A stretch of 64,000 nucleotides of DNA from Methylobacterium radiotolerans JCM 2831 (GCF_000019725.1 NC_010505.1:868001-932000), one strand, 5' to 3'; counted from the stretch's first letter, positions 33,476 through 42,876 are shown. The notes: generated by a model not told the origin, from the sequence alone. Made by a program: numbers and translations.

Positions 33476-34938
33476 GCCGGCCGCGGCGGTTCGGCAAGGC
33501 GGGACGGCGCTGGCTGCTCCTGTTCCACCGCTGGGCCGGGATCGTCGCGGGGCTGTTCTTCGCCCTGTGGATCGGATCCGGGCTGGTGATGCTCTACGTG
33601 CCGTTCCCGGCACTCACCGAGGCCGAGCGGCTGTCACGGCTCGCCCCGATCGCCTGGGATCAGGTCACGGTCGCGCCCGAGGCGGCGCTGCGGGCCGGCG
33701 GGCTCGGCGGCGCGCCGGCCGCCTTCGCGTTGGAGATGCGGGGCGGCGAGGCGGTCTACCGGATCGCCGACCGCGACGGCGCCCGGGCCACGGTCTCGGC
33801 GCGGACCGGTGCGCGGCTCGGCCCGGTGACGCCCGAAGACGCGCTGCGTCTCGCGACCGACGGGATCCCGGACGGGGCTCCGGATGCTCGGGTCGCGCCG
33901 GTCGAGCGCGACCAGTGGACCGTCACGGCCCGGTACGACCCGCTCCGCCCCTTCCTGAAGGTCGCCCTCGGGGACCCGGCAGGGACCGAGCTCTACGTCT
34001 CGCAGGTCACCGGCGCGATCGCCCTCGACACGACCCGGTCCGAGCGGGCGTGGAACTGGGTCGGCGCCGTGGTGCACTGGATCTACCTCACGCCGCTGCG
34101 CGCCCGGCCCGAGCTGTGGCGGACGGTCCTGCTGTGGCTGTCGGGCTTCGCCGCCCTGGGCGCGCTGAGCGGGCTGGCGATCGGGATCTGGCGCCTGCGA
34201 CTCCGGCGGCGCTACGCGGGCGGGGCGGTCACGCCCTATCGCGGGCTCGCCCGCTTCCACCACCTGTTCGGCCTCGCGGGCGGGATCGGGCTCAGCACCT
34301 TCATCCTCAGCGGCTGGATCTCGATGAACCCGAACCGCTGGTTCTCGTCGACCGCGGCGCCCGCCGCCATCCGCGCCGCCTACGCCGGACAGCCGCCGGC
34401 CCTCGGCATCGCCGCCGAGGCCCTGAGCGGCTTCGCCGGGCCCGGGACTCGGGCGCTGCGCTTCGTTGCCATCGGCGGCTCGTGGTGGATCGTCGCCGAC
34501 GGCCCGGCCGGCGTCCCGGCGCGCCGCGCGGATGACGGCGCGGCCCTCGACGCGGCCGCGATCGCGCGGGCCGCCGGCCCGGTGCTGCCCGGCGGCTTGC
34601 GGGCGGTCGCGGACCTGACCGCCTACGATCTCTACTGGTACCCGCACGGGTCCGATCCGCGCCCGCTGCCGGTGCTGCGCCTGCGGTTCGGCGACCCGGA
34701 CGCCACCTGGCTGCACGTCGATCCCCGGGACGGGACCATCCTCCAGCGCCTGGACCGCTCGGGCCGGATCAACCGCTGGCTGTTCGACGCCGCGCACCGC
34801 CTCGACCTGCCCGGGCTCACCGGCAGCCGCCCGCTCCACGACGCGGCGCAGTGGCTCCTGAACCTCCTGGCAGCCGGCATCGCCCTGACGGGGCTCGTCG
34901 CGGGCTGGCGCAGGCTGCGCCGGACCCTCTCGGCATAG
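33472..34938 (+). CDS. PepSY-domain membrane protein coupled to the receptor
   Basis: 488 aa starting at GTG 33472, which overlaps the receptor stop by 4 bp (GTGA), so translation is coupled. Typical PepSY-TM protein with four to five hydrophobic helices: LLLFHRWAGIVAGLFFALWIG at the N-terminus, HWIYLTPL and LLWLSGFAALGALSGLAIGI in the middle, FHHLFGLAGGIGLSTFILS, and a last helix near the end. Paired histidines at helix ends (FHRW, HWIY, FHHLFG) resemble heme-ligand positions in siderophore reductases of the FsrB/FoxB type. It likely acts in the inner membrane on the cargo of the upstream receptor, for example by reduction. Inferred, not shown. Confidence 0.87.
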   Translation: MSRPRRFGKAGRRWLLLFHRWAGIVAGLFFALWIGSGLVMLYVPFPALTEAERLSRLAPIAWDQVTVAPEAALRAGGLGGAPAAFALEMRGGEAVYRIADRDGARATVSARTGARLGPVTPEDALRLATDGIPDGAPDARVAPVERDQWTVTARYDPLRPFLKVALGDPAGTELYVSQVTGAIALDTTRSERAWNWVGAVVHWIYLTPLRARPELWRTVLLWLSGFAALGALSGLAIGIWRLRLRRRYAGGAVTPYRGLARFHHLFGLAGGIGLSTFILSGWISMNPNRWFSSTAAPAAIRAAYAGQPPALGIAAEALSGFAGPGTRALRFVAIGGSWWIVADGPAGVPARRADDGAALDAAAIARAAGPVLPGGLRAVADLTAYDLYWYPHGSDPRPLPVLRLRFGDPDATWLHVDPRDGTILQRLDRSGRINRWLFDAAHRLDLPGLTGSRPLHDAAQWLLNLLAAGIALTGLVAGWRRLRRTLSA

Positions 34939-34962
34939 GACCTTCGATGACCGACGCGGCGC

Positions 34963-37107
34963 TCAGAACCGCGCCGTCAGGAACAGGCGCACGTTCCGTC
35001 CCGGCAGCAGGATCTCGTCCTTCTTGAACGAGGTCGAATTGCGGATGTCGTCGTTCAGCAGGTTGCGGCCCTGGACGCCGAGGGTGATCGCGCTCGCCCC
35101 GTAGACCGCGGGATCGACGGCCTTGGTGTAGCTCAGCTCGGCGCGCAGGTCGTCGTAGCCGGGGGTCGGCGTCTCGTACACGGCCGTGGCGTCGTGGCTG
35201 AAGGCGTGGAGCAGGTTCACCCGCGCGAACCACCCGTCGGCCCGCAGGTAGACGCCGCCGCCGAGCCGGTAGGGCGGGATGCGCGGCACGTTGGTGCCGT
35301 TGTCGAACTGGGCGCGGACGAAGTCGAACTGCGCCTCGACGCCGGCGAAGCCGTTGCCCACCGGCACGAGGTCGTACTGGCCGATGATCTCGGCGCCGTA
35401 GAAGGTCGCGTTCTGCTGCTGGTAGACGATCTGCCGGTTGTCGGTGCCGGTGCCGCAGGACGCGAAGTCGTCGTCGCAGGTCAGGCCTGTGTAGTTGCGG
35501 TAGATGAAGCCGGTGTAGCGGGTGAAGTAGCCGGTGGCGTCGAGGCGGAACGGCCCCTCGGCCCGCCGGATGCTGGCCTCGATGGTCCGGGCGCGCTCCT
35601 TCTTGAGGTTCGGGTTGCCGATCTCGAAGGTCGCGGTGGCGTCGTGCGGGCCCTGCGAGAACAGCTCGTAGCCCGTGGGCCCGCGCTCGACGTAGGAGCC
35701 GGTGAGGCTCGCCACGAAGCCGTAGGGCAGGTCCTGCAGGGCGCCGATGCTGGCGCTCTTCGGGGCGAAGCGCCGGGTCCGCGCGTACTGGAACGGCTCC
35801 TGCCCGTCGATCGGCACGTAGTCGGCGGGGAACTGCGCCGCCGTGCTCGACAGCCGGTCGACCTCGTAGCGCCCGGCCGCCTGCAGCCGCGTGCCCGGCT
35901 GCAGCTCCAGCTCCTCGAACAGGTAGACCGCGTTCGCGCGGGATTCCGTCTTCGGCAGGAACGATTCGAGCTGCGTGTTGATCACGCGCCGATCCGACTG
36001 GAAGCCGAGCGCGCCCGTGAGCTTGCCGAACTCGGTGAAGACCGGGACGTGCTGGAGCTCCAAGCGGCCCTCGGCCTCGCGGTTCTTGAAGATCGCCTGG
36101 ACGCCCTCGATCCCGTCGTCGCCGATCCCGACCTCGTTGTGGCGGTAGACCGAGTAGCCCGCCCAGTAGCGGATCACCTCGAAGGGTCCGTCGAGCGGGC
36201 GGTACTCGCCCCGCGACAGGACGCGGTCCTGGTTGGGGGTCAGGCGGGTCCGGTCCTGCTCGGCAACGCCGCCGGGGATCGCGTAGACCGCGTCGTAGTG
36301 GCTGAAGGAGATGCCCACGAACCCGCGGTCGCCGATCGCCGAGATGCCGACCGCGCCGCCCTGCGACTCGTTGTAGGAATTGCGCTGGATCCCGCCGGGG
36401 ATCGCGTAGCTGTCGTTCGCGGTCTTGAAGCCGTCGGCATGGACCGCGATGCCGTCGCCGCCGGCATCCACCGTGGCGGCACCGAGCCGGCCGTTATCCA
36501 CGCTGGAGAAGCCGCTGGTGACCTGGCCCTGCACCCCGTTCGCCGGGATGAAGGTCGGCACCCGGTTGTTGTCGGCCGAGACGACGCCGCCGATGGCCCC
36601 CGAGCCGTAGCGCAGGGTCGCGGGGCCGCGGATCACCTCGATCCGGTCGGCGACCAGCGGGTTGACCGGCACGGCGTGGTCCTCGCCGAGGTCGGACACG
36701 CCGCCGTTGACGATGCCGTTCTCCTGGATCCGCACCCGGGCATTGTCGAGGCCGCGGATGATCGGCCGGGACGCCGCCCCCGGCGCGTAGGTCGTGCCCG
36801 AGATGCCCGGCCTGTCGAACAGGGCGTCGCCCAGGGTCCGGGGCTGATCGCGCGCGATCTGATCCTGGGTCACCACCGTCACCGGTGAGAACGTGTTGGT
36901 CGCCACCGGAAGGACGCCGATCGGCACCGCCGCGTCCGCCGCGACCGCGCCGCGCGACGGCTGGATCGGGCTCGGACTGGTGACGCTGATCTCGTCGAGG
37001 GCGACGGCCTGCTGCGCCCGCAAGGCGGACGGTGTCAGGAGGCCGGCGCAGACAGTCGAGGACAGGACCGTGCTGGCGAGGAAGCCGAAGCGGCGCGAGG
37101 GAGGCAT
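34963..37107 (-). CDS. znuD: ZnuD-like zinc TonB-dependent receptor
   Basis: 714-aa outer-membrane receptor with signal peptide and a plug containing GLDNARVRIQENGI, GEDHAVPVNPLVADRIEVIRG (given in two parts here: GEDHAVPVNP and DRIEVIRG), and GSGAIGGVVSADNNRVP. The DHAVPVNP-RIEVIRGPATL-YGSG series matches Neisseria ZnuD, the zinc/zinophore receptor, and not classical siderophore receptors. The barrel ends in RLFLTARF. The gene is divergent from a COG0523 GTPase with Zur-type boxes in between, which fits zinc starvation control. Converges with the PepSY gene (24 bp). Confidence 0.85.
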   Translation of the reverse strand: MPPSRRFGFLASTVLSSTVCAGLLTPSALRAQQAVALDEISVTSPSPIQPSRGAVAADAAVPIGVLPVATNTFSPVTVVTQDQIARDQPRTLGDALFDRPGISGTTYAPGAASRPIIRGLDNARVRIQENGIVNGGVSDLGEDHAVPVNPLVADRIEVIRGPATLRYGSGAIGGVVSADNNRVPTFIPANGVQGQVTSGFSSVDNGRLGAATVDAGGDGIAVHADGFKTANDSYAIPGGIQRNSYNESQGGAVGISAIGDRGFVGISFSHYDAVYAIPGGVAEQDRTRLTPNQDRVLSRGEYRPLDGPFEVIRYWAGYSVYRHNEVGIGDDGIEGVQAIFKNREAEGRLELQHVPVFTEFGKLTGALGFQSDRRVINTQLESFLPKTESRANAVYLFEELELQPGTRLQAAGRYEVDRLSSTAAQFPADYVPIDGQEPFQYARTRRFAPKSASIGALQDLPYGFVASLTGSYVERGPTGYELFSQGPHDATATFEIGNPNLKKERARTIEASIRRAEGPFRLDATGYFTRYTGFIYRNYTGLTCDDDFASCGTGTDNRQIVYQQQNATFYGAEIIGQYDLVPVGNGFAGVEAQFDFVRAQFDNGTNVPRIPPYRLGGGVYLRADGWFARVNLLHAFSHDATAVYETPTPGYDDLRAELSYTKAVDPAVYGASAITLGVQGRNLLNDDIRNSTSFKKDEILLPGRNVRLFLTARF

Positions 37108-37120
37108 CGAGACTCACACA

Positions 37121-37136
37121 GTGTTATATCGTTTCA
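37121..37136 (-). promoter_or_regulatory. Zur-like half-conserved box in front of znuD
   Basis: Read on the minus strand it is TGAAACGATATAACAC, which keeps GAAACG-TATAAC of the perfect box beside zigA. It ends 14 bp before the znuD start codon and overlaps a possible -10/start region (AACAAT at 37141-37136, with TTGCAC at 37163-37158 as -35). Operator by similarity only. Confidence 0.5.
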
Positions 37137-37195
37137 TTGTTGCGGCGCGTCGCCCGGGTGCAAGCGTTAATCCCGCGCGCGCCGGACACGGTCGA

Positions 37196-37216
37196 GAAAC
37201 GTTACATCGTTGCAAC
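37196..37216. promoter_or_regulatory. Second Zur-like box, upstream position
   Basis: GAAACGTTACATCGTTGCAAC contains GAAACGTTA-CGTT with an imperfect right half. It lies in the middle of the znuD-zigA intergenic region and could serve either gene. Confidence 0.4.
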
Positions 37217-37257
37217 AGCCGCTCGTTCCGTGCGGCAGGTCGGCCCCTTAACCCAGG

Positions 37258-37286
37258 TTGACTTTGAAACGTTATAACGTTTTGAT
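37258..37286 (+). promoter_or_regulatory. zigA promoter with a perfect Zur-like operator in the spacer
   Basis: TTGACT (37258-37263), 17-base spacer, TTTGAT (37281-37286). The spacer and -10 edge hold a perfect 16-bp palindrome AAACGTTATAACGTTT (37267-37282). The predicted start base falls at about 37293, the A of the zigA ATG, which has no Shine-Dalgarno sequence; a leaderless mRNA is therefore likely. Palindrome is seen; regulator Zur is inferred from gene content. Confidence 0.6.
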
Positions 37287-37292
37287 AGCGTC

Positions 37293-38513
37293 ATGACCCA
37301 GCGTGATACCCGCCTTCCCGTCACCGTTCTGTCCGGCTTCCTCGGAGCCGGGAAGACGACGCTCCTCAATCACGTGCTCAACAATCGCGACGGCCGCCGC
37401 GTCGCGGTGATCGTCAACGACATGAGCGAGGTGAACATCGATGCCGACCTGGTCCGCGCCGGAGGCGCCGACCTGTCCCGGACCGACGAGACCCTGGTCG
37501 AAATGACCAACGGCTGCATCTGCTGCACCCTGCGCGACGACCTGCTCGCCGAGGTCCGGCGGCTGTCGGAGACGGGGCGGTTCGACTACCTGCTGATCGA
37601 GGGGACCGGCATCGCCGAGCCGCTGCCGATCGCCTCGACCTTCTCGTTCCGGGACGAGGCCGGCCGCTCCCTCGCGGATCTCGCCCGGCTCGACACGATG
37701 GTCACGGTGGTCGACGCGGTGAACCTGCTCAAGGATTACGGCTCGGCCGCCTTCCTGCGCGAGCGCGGCGAGACGGCCGGCGCCGAGGACACGCGCACGC
37801 TCGTGGACCTGCTGGTGGAGCAGATCGAGTTCGCCGACGTGGTGGTGATCAACAAGGCGCGCGACGTGTCGGCCGAGCATCTCGCGCTGGTGCGCTCCGT
37901 CGTGCGCGGCCTGAACGCCGATGCCCGCATCCTCGAGACAGACCACGGGCGCGCCCCGCTCGCCGAGATCCTCGACACCGGCCTGTTCGACGAGGACAAG
38001 GCCCAGCAGCACCCGCTCTGGTTCAAGGAACTCTACGGCGCCCACGCGCACGTGCCGGAGACGGAAGAGTACGGCATCGCCTCCTTCGTCTACCGGGCCC
38101 GGCGGCCCTTCGACCCGGAGCGCTTCAACGCCTTCGTCAACGCCACCTGGCCGGGCCTGATCCGCGCGAAGGGCCACTTCTGGCTCGCGACCCGGCCCGA
38201 CTGGGTGGGCGAGTTCTCCCTGGCGGGCGCCGTGGCCCGGGTCTCGGCGATGGGGTTCTGGTGGTCGGCCGTGCCGCGGCGGCGCTGGCCGGAGGCGCCC
38301 GAGTTCCGGACGCGGCTCCAGGACGTCTGGAGCGAGGTCTGGGGCGACCGGCGCCAGGAATTGGTGTTCATCGGCGCCGGCATGGACGCGGCGGCCCTCA
38401 CGGCGGCGCTGGACGCCTGCCTGATCGAGACCGGTGCGGACCGGGAGCCGTTCGATCCCGCGCCCTATCGCGGCCTGCCGGACCCGTTCCCGGCGTGGCG
38501 CCGCGCGGCCTGA
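37293..38513 (+). CDS. zigA: COG0523 (ZigA/YciC/CobW) metal-chaperone GTPase
   Basis: 406 aa. Walker A GFLGAGKT (15-22), the metal-binding CxCC motif CICC (75-78, NGCICCTL), TVVDAVNLL and guanine-specificity VINKARD are in order; a C-terminal CobW_C domain (about 260-390) has [17 protein letters not shown] and FIGAGMD. COG0523 proteins deliver zinc (ZigA/YciC, Zur-controlled) or act in cobalamin synthesis (CobW). Divergence from znuD and the palindromic operator favour the zinc-starvation role. A nearby B12 riboswitch keeps a cobalt role open. No SD before ATG 37293. Confidence 0.88.
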   Translation: MTQRDTRLPVTVLSGFLGAGKTTLLNHVLNNRDGRRVAVIVNDMSEVNIDADLVRAGGADLSRTDETLVEMTNGCICCTLRDDLLAEVRRLSETGRFDYLLIEGTGIAEPLPIASTFSFRDEAGRSLADLARLDTMVTVVDAVNLLKDYGSAAFLRERGETAGAEDTRTLVDLLVEQIEFADVVVINKARDVSAEHLALVRSVVRGLNADARILETDHGRAPLAEILDTGLFDEDKAQQHPLWFKELYGAHAHVPETEEYGIASFVYRARRPFDPERFNAFVNATWPGLIRAKGHFWLATRPDWVGEFSLAGAVARVSAMGFWWSAVPRRRWPEAPEFRTRLQDVWSEVWGDRRQELVFIGAGMDAAALTAALDACLIETGADREPFDPAPYRGLPDPFPAWRRAA

Positions 38514-38522
38514 GGCCGGCGG

Positions 38523-39149
38523 TCAGGTCGCCAGCGCCTCGGCCTCGTCCTCGGCTTCGATCTCGGCGTCTGCCTCGGTCGTCTGACCGGAGGCGCCGGC
38601 CGCCTCGGCGAGGCCGCGGGCCGCCTTCCGCAGAAGCTTCCGGAGGCGGCGGCGATCGGTCTTGTCGAGGTGGTCGAGCAGCTCGGCCTCGACCTCCTCC
38701 TGGATCCGCTCGATGGCCTCGGCCTTGGCCATGCCGGCCTCCGTGAGCTGGACCCGGACCACGCGGCCGTCGCCCGATTCGGCCCGGCGCTCGACAATGC
38801 CGAGGGCGGCGAGCCGCGTGACGGTCTTGGAGGCGGTGGGCGGTCGGACGCGCAGCAGGGCGGCGAGATCGCCCATCGTCATCGTGCCGGCCGCGGCCAG
38901 CGCCTGCACCACCTGTTCCTGACCGGCGAACAGGCCGAGCTTGGCTAAGCGGTCGCCGGTCCGCGCCCGGTGCAGGCGCGCCGCCTGGACCAGGGCCCAG
39001 CCGACGCTGCGCACGCCGGGTGGCCTCAGCTTCTTCGACGGGAGGCCGAGCACGGCGGCCGCCTCGTCCCGATGATCGCGCTTCTGCTTGTCGCCCACCG
39101 GAGCGCCCGAATTAGTGCCGGCGGCCGCCGGACGATCCTGAATCTGCAC
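38523..39149 (-). CDS. MarR-family transcriptional regulator
   Basis: 208 aa from GTG 39149 (GGGGGTGG five bases upstream). The winged helix is clear: TMTMGDLAALLRVRPPTASKTVTRL and GIVERRAESGDGRVVRVQLT. An unusually long N-terminal segment and an acidic C-terminal tail (TEADAEIEAEDEAE) flank the domain. Converges on zigA (9 bp between), so a direct role in metal control is possible but not shown; ligand unknown. Confidence 0.88.
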   Translation of the reverse strand: MQIQDRPAAAGTNSGAPVGDKQKRDHRDEAAAVLGLPSKKLRPPGVRSVGWALVQAARLHRARTGDRLAKLGLFAGQEQVVQALAAAGTMTMGDLAALLRVRPPTASKTVTRLAALGIVERRAESGDGRVVRVQLTEAGMAKAEAIERIQEEVEAELLDHLDKTDRRRLRKLLRKAARGLAEAAGASGQTTEADAEIEAEDEAEALAT

Positions 39150-39233
39150 CGTCCACCCCCATCAAGCGGCCGCCCAGGTCCCTGTGGCGACGACCGGTGA
39201 CGGTGGGATGACGGGGCCGGCGCGGAGGTCCGC

Positions 39234-39623
39234 TCAGCAGTGCATGAGACGCTGGAGACGGTCCAGGATGTCCTCGCCGGTGCAGGGCCGGGCGATGAAC
39301 TCGGCGTGCTTGGGCATGCGGGCCGGGTCGGGGGCCGCGCGCCCGGACACGATCAGGATCGGCAATTGCGGCCGCGCCTCGGCCACGGAACTCGCGAGGT
39401 CGAAGCCGTCGGTCTTTCCCGAGAGCTGCACGTCCGTGACCAGCCCGCAGATGTCCGGGCGCGCCTGCAGGATGCTGAGCGCCCGCTCGGCCGAGGCGCA
39501 CTGGACGGTGTCGTAGCCGCCTTCCTCCAGCACGTCGCCGAGGTCCATGATGGTCAGCGCCTCGTCCTCGACGAGGAGGATTACCGGCCGGTCGCCGCTC
39601 GAACCCGTCTGCTCGCTCGCCAC
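39234..39623 (-). CDS. Stand-alone response regulator receiver protein
   Basis: 129 aa from GTG 39623 (GAAGGGAG upstream). Receiver fold only, no output domain: acidic pocket E19/D20, phospho-acceptor Asp64 (LVTDVQL), Ser93 in the Thr position (IVSGRAA). The usual invariant Lys of the KPF motif is Arg112 here (FIARPCTG), a change seen in some divergent single-domain receivers. No kinase gene is adjacent. Confidence 0.85.
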   Translation of the reverse strand: MASEQTGSSGDRPVILLVEDEALTIMDLGDVLEEGGYDTVQCASAERALSILQARPDICGLVTDVQLSGKTDGFDLASSVAEARPQLPILIVSGRAAPDPARMPKHAEFIARPCTGEDILDRLQRLMHC

Positions 39624-39757
39624 TGTGTACTCCCTTCGGCAGCGCCCGGCCGCGCGGGCCGCCGCACGCATCTCCAGCCGTAGGCCCAACGGCAGAAACG
39701 GTCCCGGGTTGCAGGCCGGCGCCAGGGCCGGTCACGGGAATGTGGAACGCGCGGGCG

Positions 39758-41023
39758 TCATGTCGATCCCGGCGCCAGCTCGGTCACCACCCCGGCGACG
39801 GCCTCGATCAGCCGGTCGAGATCCGCCGCGTCGATCGTGAGGGCGGGGGTGAGGTAGACGATGTCGCCGAACGGCCGCACCCAGACGCCGCGGGCGAGCA
39901 GCTCCGCCTTCAGGACGGCCAGGTCGGGCGCCCGCGCGAACTGCACCGCCCCGATGGCCCCGAGGACGCGGACATCCGCCACGCCGGGCACGCGCCGCAG
40001 CGGCGCCAGCCCCGCGGCGAGGCGCTCCGCGATGGCGCGGGCCTGGCTCAGGCGCGGCTCGGTCTCGAACAGGTCGAGGCTGGCGTTGGCCGCGGCGCAG
40101 GCGAGGGGATTGGCCATGAAGGTCGGGCCGTGCATCAGCGCCGCCGCCGGATCCTCGGACCAGAACGCCGCGAACACCTCCGTGCGGGCGACCGTGGCGG
40201 CCAGCGCCATCGTGCCGCCCGTGAGCGCCTTCGACAGGCACAGGATGTCGGGCACGATCCCCGCCTGCTCGCAGGCGAACAGGGTGCCGGTGCGCCCGAA
40301 GCCGGTGAAGATCTCGTCGGCGATCAGCGGCAGGCCGTGGCGGCGCGCCAGCCCGGCGATCGTCGCGAGCACCTCCGGCGGGTGGGTCCGCATCCCGCCG
40401 GCCCCCTGCACCAGCGGCTCGACGATCACCGCCGCCAGGGTGTCGCGATAAGCCGCCAGGGCGGCATCGAGCGCCGCGGTCTCGGCCGCGCCCCGCGGCA
40501 GGTCGCAGAAGATCTGGCTCGGCAGGTAGGCTCCGAACCGGCGGTGCATGCCCTCCTCGGGGTCGCAGACGGACATCGCCCCCATCGTGTCGCCGTGGTA
40601 GCCGCCGCGGAACGCGAGGACCTTCGTCCGACCGCTCACCCCGCGGTTGATCCACATCTGCGCCGCCATCTTGAGCGCGACCTCCACGGCGACCGAGCCC
40701 GAATCGCTGAGGAAGACGTGGTCGAGATCGCCCGGCAGCAGGGCGGCGAGCCGCCGGGCCAGTGCCTCCGCCGGCGCGTGGGTGAGGCCGCCGAACATCA
40801 CGTGGGGCATGCGCGCGAGCTGCTCGGCCACCGCGCCCGCTATGTGCGGGTGATTGTAGCCGTGCACGGCGGTCCACCAGGAAGCGATGCCGTCCACGAG
40901 CTCGCGACCGTCGGCGAGGCGGATGCGGGTGCCGTGGGTCGCGACCGCCTCCAGGGGCGCCGCCGCGTGTCGCATCTGGGTGTAGGGCCGCCAGAGATGG
41001 CCTGCGGGCGTCGCGAGGGTCAT
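39758..41023 (-). CDS. bioA: BioA, adenosylmethionine-8-amino-7-oxononanoate aminotransferase
   Basis: 421-aa PLP enzyme of biotin synthesis; uses SAM as amino donor to make DAPA. Seen: N-terminal [65 protein letters not shown] and the PLP lysine K265 (LSKALTGG). These are specific to BioA rather than generic class III transaminases. Start ATG 41023. Divergent from bioF across 91 bp; bioB and bioD are not in the window. Confidence 0.95.
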   Translation of the reverse strand: MTLATPAGHLWRPYTQMRHAAAPLEAVATHGTRIRLADGRELVDGIASWWTAVHGYNHPHIAGAVAEQLARMPHVMFGGLTHAPAEALARRLAALLPGDLDHVFLSDSGSVAVEVALKMAAQMWINRGVSGRTKVLAFRGGYHGDTMGAMSVCDPEEGMHRRFGAYLPSQIFCDLPRGAAETAALDAALAAYRDTLAAVIVEPLVQGAGGMRTHPPEVLATIAGLARRHGLPLIADEIFTGFGRTGTLFACEQAGIVPDILCLSKALTGGTMALAATVARTEVFAAFWSEDPAAALMHGPTFMANPLACAAANASLDLFETEPRLSQARAIAERLAAGLAPLRRVPGVADVRVLGAIGAVQFARAPDLAVLKAELLARGVWVRPFGDIVYLTPALTIDAADLDRLIEAVAGVVTELAPGST

Positions 41024-41052
41024 GCCTCCGGCATGGGGGCGCCTCGGACGAG

Positions 41053-41082
41053 GGTCAAGGGTCCGGCACCCGCCGCTTGACT
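41053..41082. promoter_or_regulatory. Back-to-back TTGAC elements between bioA and bioF
   Basis: GGTCAA (41053-41058, read TTGACC on the minus strand) and TTGACT (41077-41082) form an inverted pair, suitable as the -35 boxes of two divergent promoters. The -10 positions are GC-rich and poor. No BioR-type TTATCTATAA site is present. Confidence 0.4.
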
Positions 41083-41114
41083 TTGCCGGCGCGGAACCGC
41101 CCATCCCCGTCCCC

Positions 41115-42239
41115 ATGGACAGCCTCGACGCCTTCGCCACCGGGAAACTCGACGCCCTCGAGGCGGGCAGCCTGCGCCGCAAGCTTGTGCCGACGGAGCG
41201 CGGCTCCGGCGCCGCGGCGGCGCGGCGGGGGCGGGCGCTCGTCTCCTTCTCGTGCAACGATTACCTCGGCCTCTCGCACCACCCGCGGGTGATCGCGGCG
41301 GCTCAGGCGGCCGCGGCGTCCCACGGCGCGGGGGCGGGCGGGTCGCGGCTCGTGACCGGCGACCACCCCTATCTCGGCGCGCTGGAGGACGGCTTGGCGC
41401 GCCACAAGGGCGCGGAGGCCGCCCTGGTCTTCGGCAGCGGCTACCTCGCCAATCTCGGCATCACCCCGGCGCTCGCCGGGCGGGGCGACCTCGTCCTGCT
41501 GGACGAGCTGTCCCACGCCTGCATGTGGGCCGGCGCGCGGCTCTCGGGCGCCCAGGTCATGACCTTCCGCCACAACGATCCCGGCGACCTCGCGGCGCGG
41601 CTCGCCGAGCACCGGCCCCACCACGGCCGCGCCCTCGTGCTCACCGAGCGGGTGTTCAGCATGGACGGCGACCGGGCGCCGCTCGGCGACATCCTGGGCA
41701 TCGCCGAATCCTACGACGCCTGGACGCTGGTGGACGATGCCCACGGCATCGGCGTGGTCGAGGACGGACCGCGGGCGCCCCTGGAGATGGGCACCCTGTC
41801 GAAGGCGCTCGGCTCGTACGGCGGCTATCTCTGCGCCTCGCGCCCGGTCGTCGACCTGATGACGAGCCGCGCCCGCAGCTTCGTCTACACCACCGGCCTG
41901 CCCCCGGCCTCCGCCGCCGCCGCCCTGGAGGCACTGGCGATCCTGGAGGCGGAGCCCGAGCGCCGGGCCCGGCCGCTCGCCCTGGCCCGGCGCTTCACCG
42001 CCCGTCTGGGCCTCCCGGAGGCCGAGAGCGCGGTCGTGCCGGTCCTGGTGGGCGAGGCGCAGGCGGCGCTCGACATCTCGGCCGCGCTGGAGGCCGCCGG
42101 CTTCCTGGTGGTGGCGATCCGCCCGCCGACCGTGCCGGCCGGGACCGCGCGGCTGCGGGTGGCCTTCTCGGCCGCCCACGACGAGGCCCAGGTCGACGCC
42201 CTGGCGGAGGCGGTGGCCGCCCTCACCGGGCGCGCCTGA
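41115..42239 (+). CDS. bioF: BioF, 8-amino-7-oxononanoate synthase
   Basis: 374-aa class II PLP enzyme that condenses pimeloyl-thioester with alanine. Seen: SFSCNDYLGLSHHP (45-58), GAGAGGSRLVTGDHPYL (71-87), DDAHGIGVVEDG (207-218) and PLP lysine K230 (GTLSKALGSYGG). ATG 41115 fits the family start; the frame continues upstream but is antisense to bioA. The OsmC-family gene follows 116 bp later. Confidence 0.95.
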   Translation: MDSLDAFATGKLDALEAGSLRRKLVPTERGSGAAAARRGRALVSFSCNDYLGLSHHPRVIAAAQAAAASHGAGAGGSRLVTGDHPYLGALEDGLARHKGAEAALVFGSGYLANLGITPALAGRGDLVLLDELSHACMWAGARLSGAQVMTFRHNDPGDLAARLAEHRPHHGRALVLTERVFSMDGDRAPLGDILGIAESYDAWTLVDDAHGIGVVEDGPRAPLEMGTLSKALGSYGGYLCASRPVVDLMTSRARSFVYTTGLPPASAAAALEALAILEAEPERRARPLALARRFTARLGLPEAESAVVPVLVGEAQAALDISAALEAAGFLVVAIRPPTVPAGTARLRVAFSAAHDEAQVDALAEAVAALTGRA

Positions 42240-42355
42240 GAGCCGCTTCCCGTCCGCGCGGCGCGCACCTATACCGAGGCCCTGACGGAGCCGGAGCGCT
42301 CCGGCCGGCCCGCCGCCGAGAAGCGGGACGGCCCCGGGATCGAGAGGACGACGCC

Positions 42356-42865
42356 ATGGACGCCACCGCGCTGCGAGCCCTCCAGGCTCCGATCAAGGAC
42401 AAGTACCGCACCGCGCCGGACGCGGCGGTCATCACCTTGAAGGCCAGGGGCACGCTGGACGACACCAAGATCGCCTGCAAGGTCGAGACGGGCCGCGCCA
42501 TCGCGGAGGCCGGGCTGCATCCGGCCACGGGCGGCTCGGGCGCGGAGCTCTGCTCGGGCGACATGCTGCTGGAAGCGCTCGTCGCCTGCGCGGGCGTGAC
42601 GCTCAAGGCGGTGGCGACCGCCCTCGAGATCCCGCTGCGCGCCGGCACGGTCAGCGCCGAGGGCGACCTCGATTTCCGCGGCACCCTCGGGGTCGACAAG
42701 GAGGCGCCGGTGGGCTTCCGCAGCATCCGCCTGTTCTTCGAACTCGACACCGACGCGCCGGAGGACAAGCTCGCGCAGCTCCTGAAGCTGACCGAGCGCT
42801 ACTGCGTGGTCTTCCAGACCCTCAACCACAAGCCGGAACTGTCGGTCGCTGCGACGACGGCCTGA
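42356..42865 (+). CDS. OsmC-family protein
   Basis: 169 aa, OsmC/Ohr fold. Two conserved cysteines are present: C78 (ALVACAGVTL) and C150 (ERYCVVFQTL), as in thiol peroxidases of the family; C66 is extra. The start at ATG 42356 follows GAGAGGACG. Members detoxify organic hydroperoxides or have unknown small thiol roles. 11 bp before the methyltransferase gene, so probably one operon. Confidence 0.85.
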   Translation: MDATALRALQAPIKDKYRTAPDAAVITLKARGTLDDTKIACKVETGRAIAEAGLHPATGGSGAELCSGDMLLEALVACAGVTLKAVATALEIPLRAGTVSAEGDLDFRGTLGVDKEAPVGFRSIRLFFELDTDAPEDKLAQLLKLTERYCVVFQTLNHKPELSVAATTA

Positions 42866-42876
42866 CGGGGGTCACC

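Noticed and set aside
41024..41114. BioR operator between bioA and bioF
   Set aside because: The known alphaproteobacterial BioR word TTATCTATAA, or a near copy, is absent.
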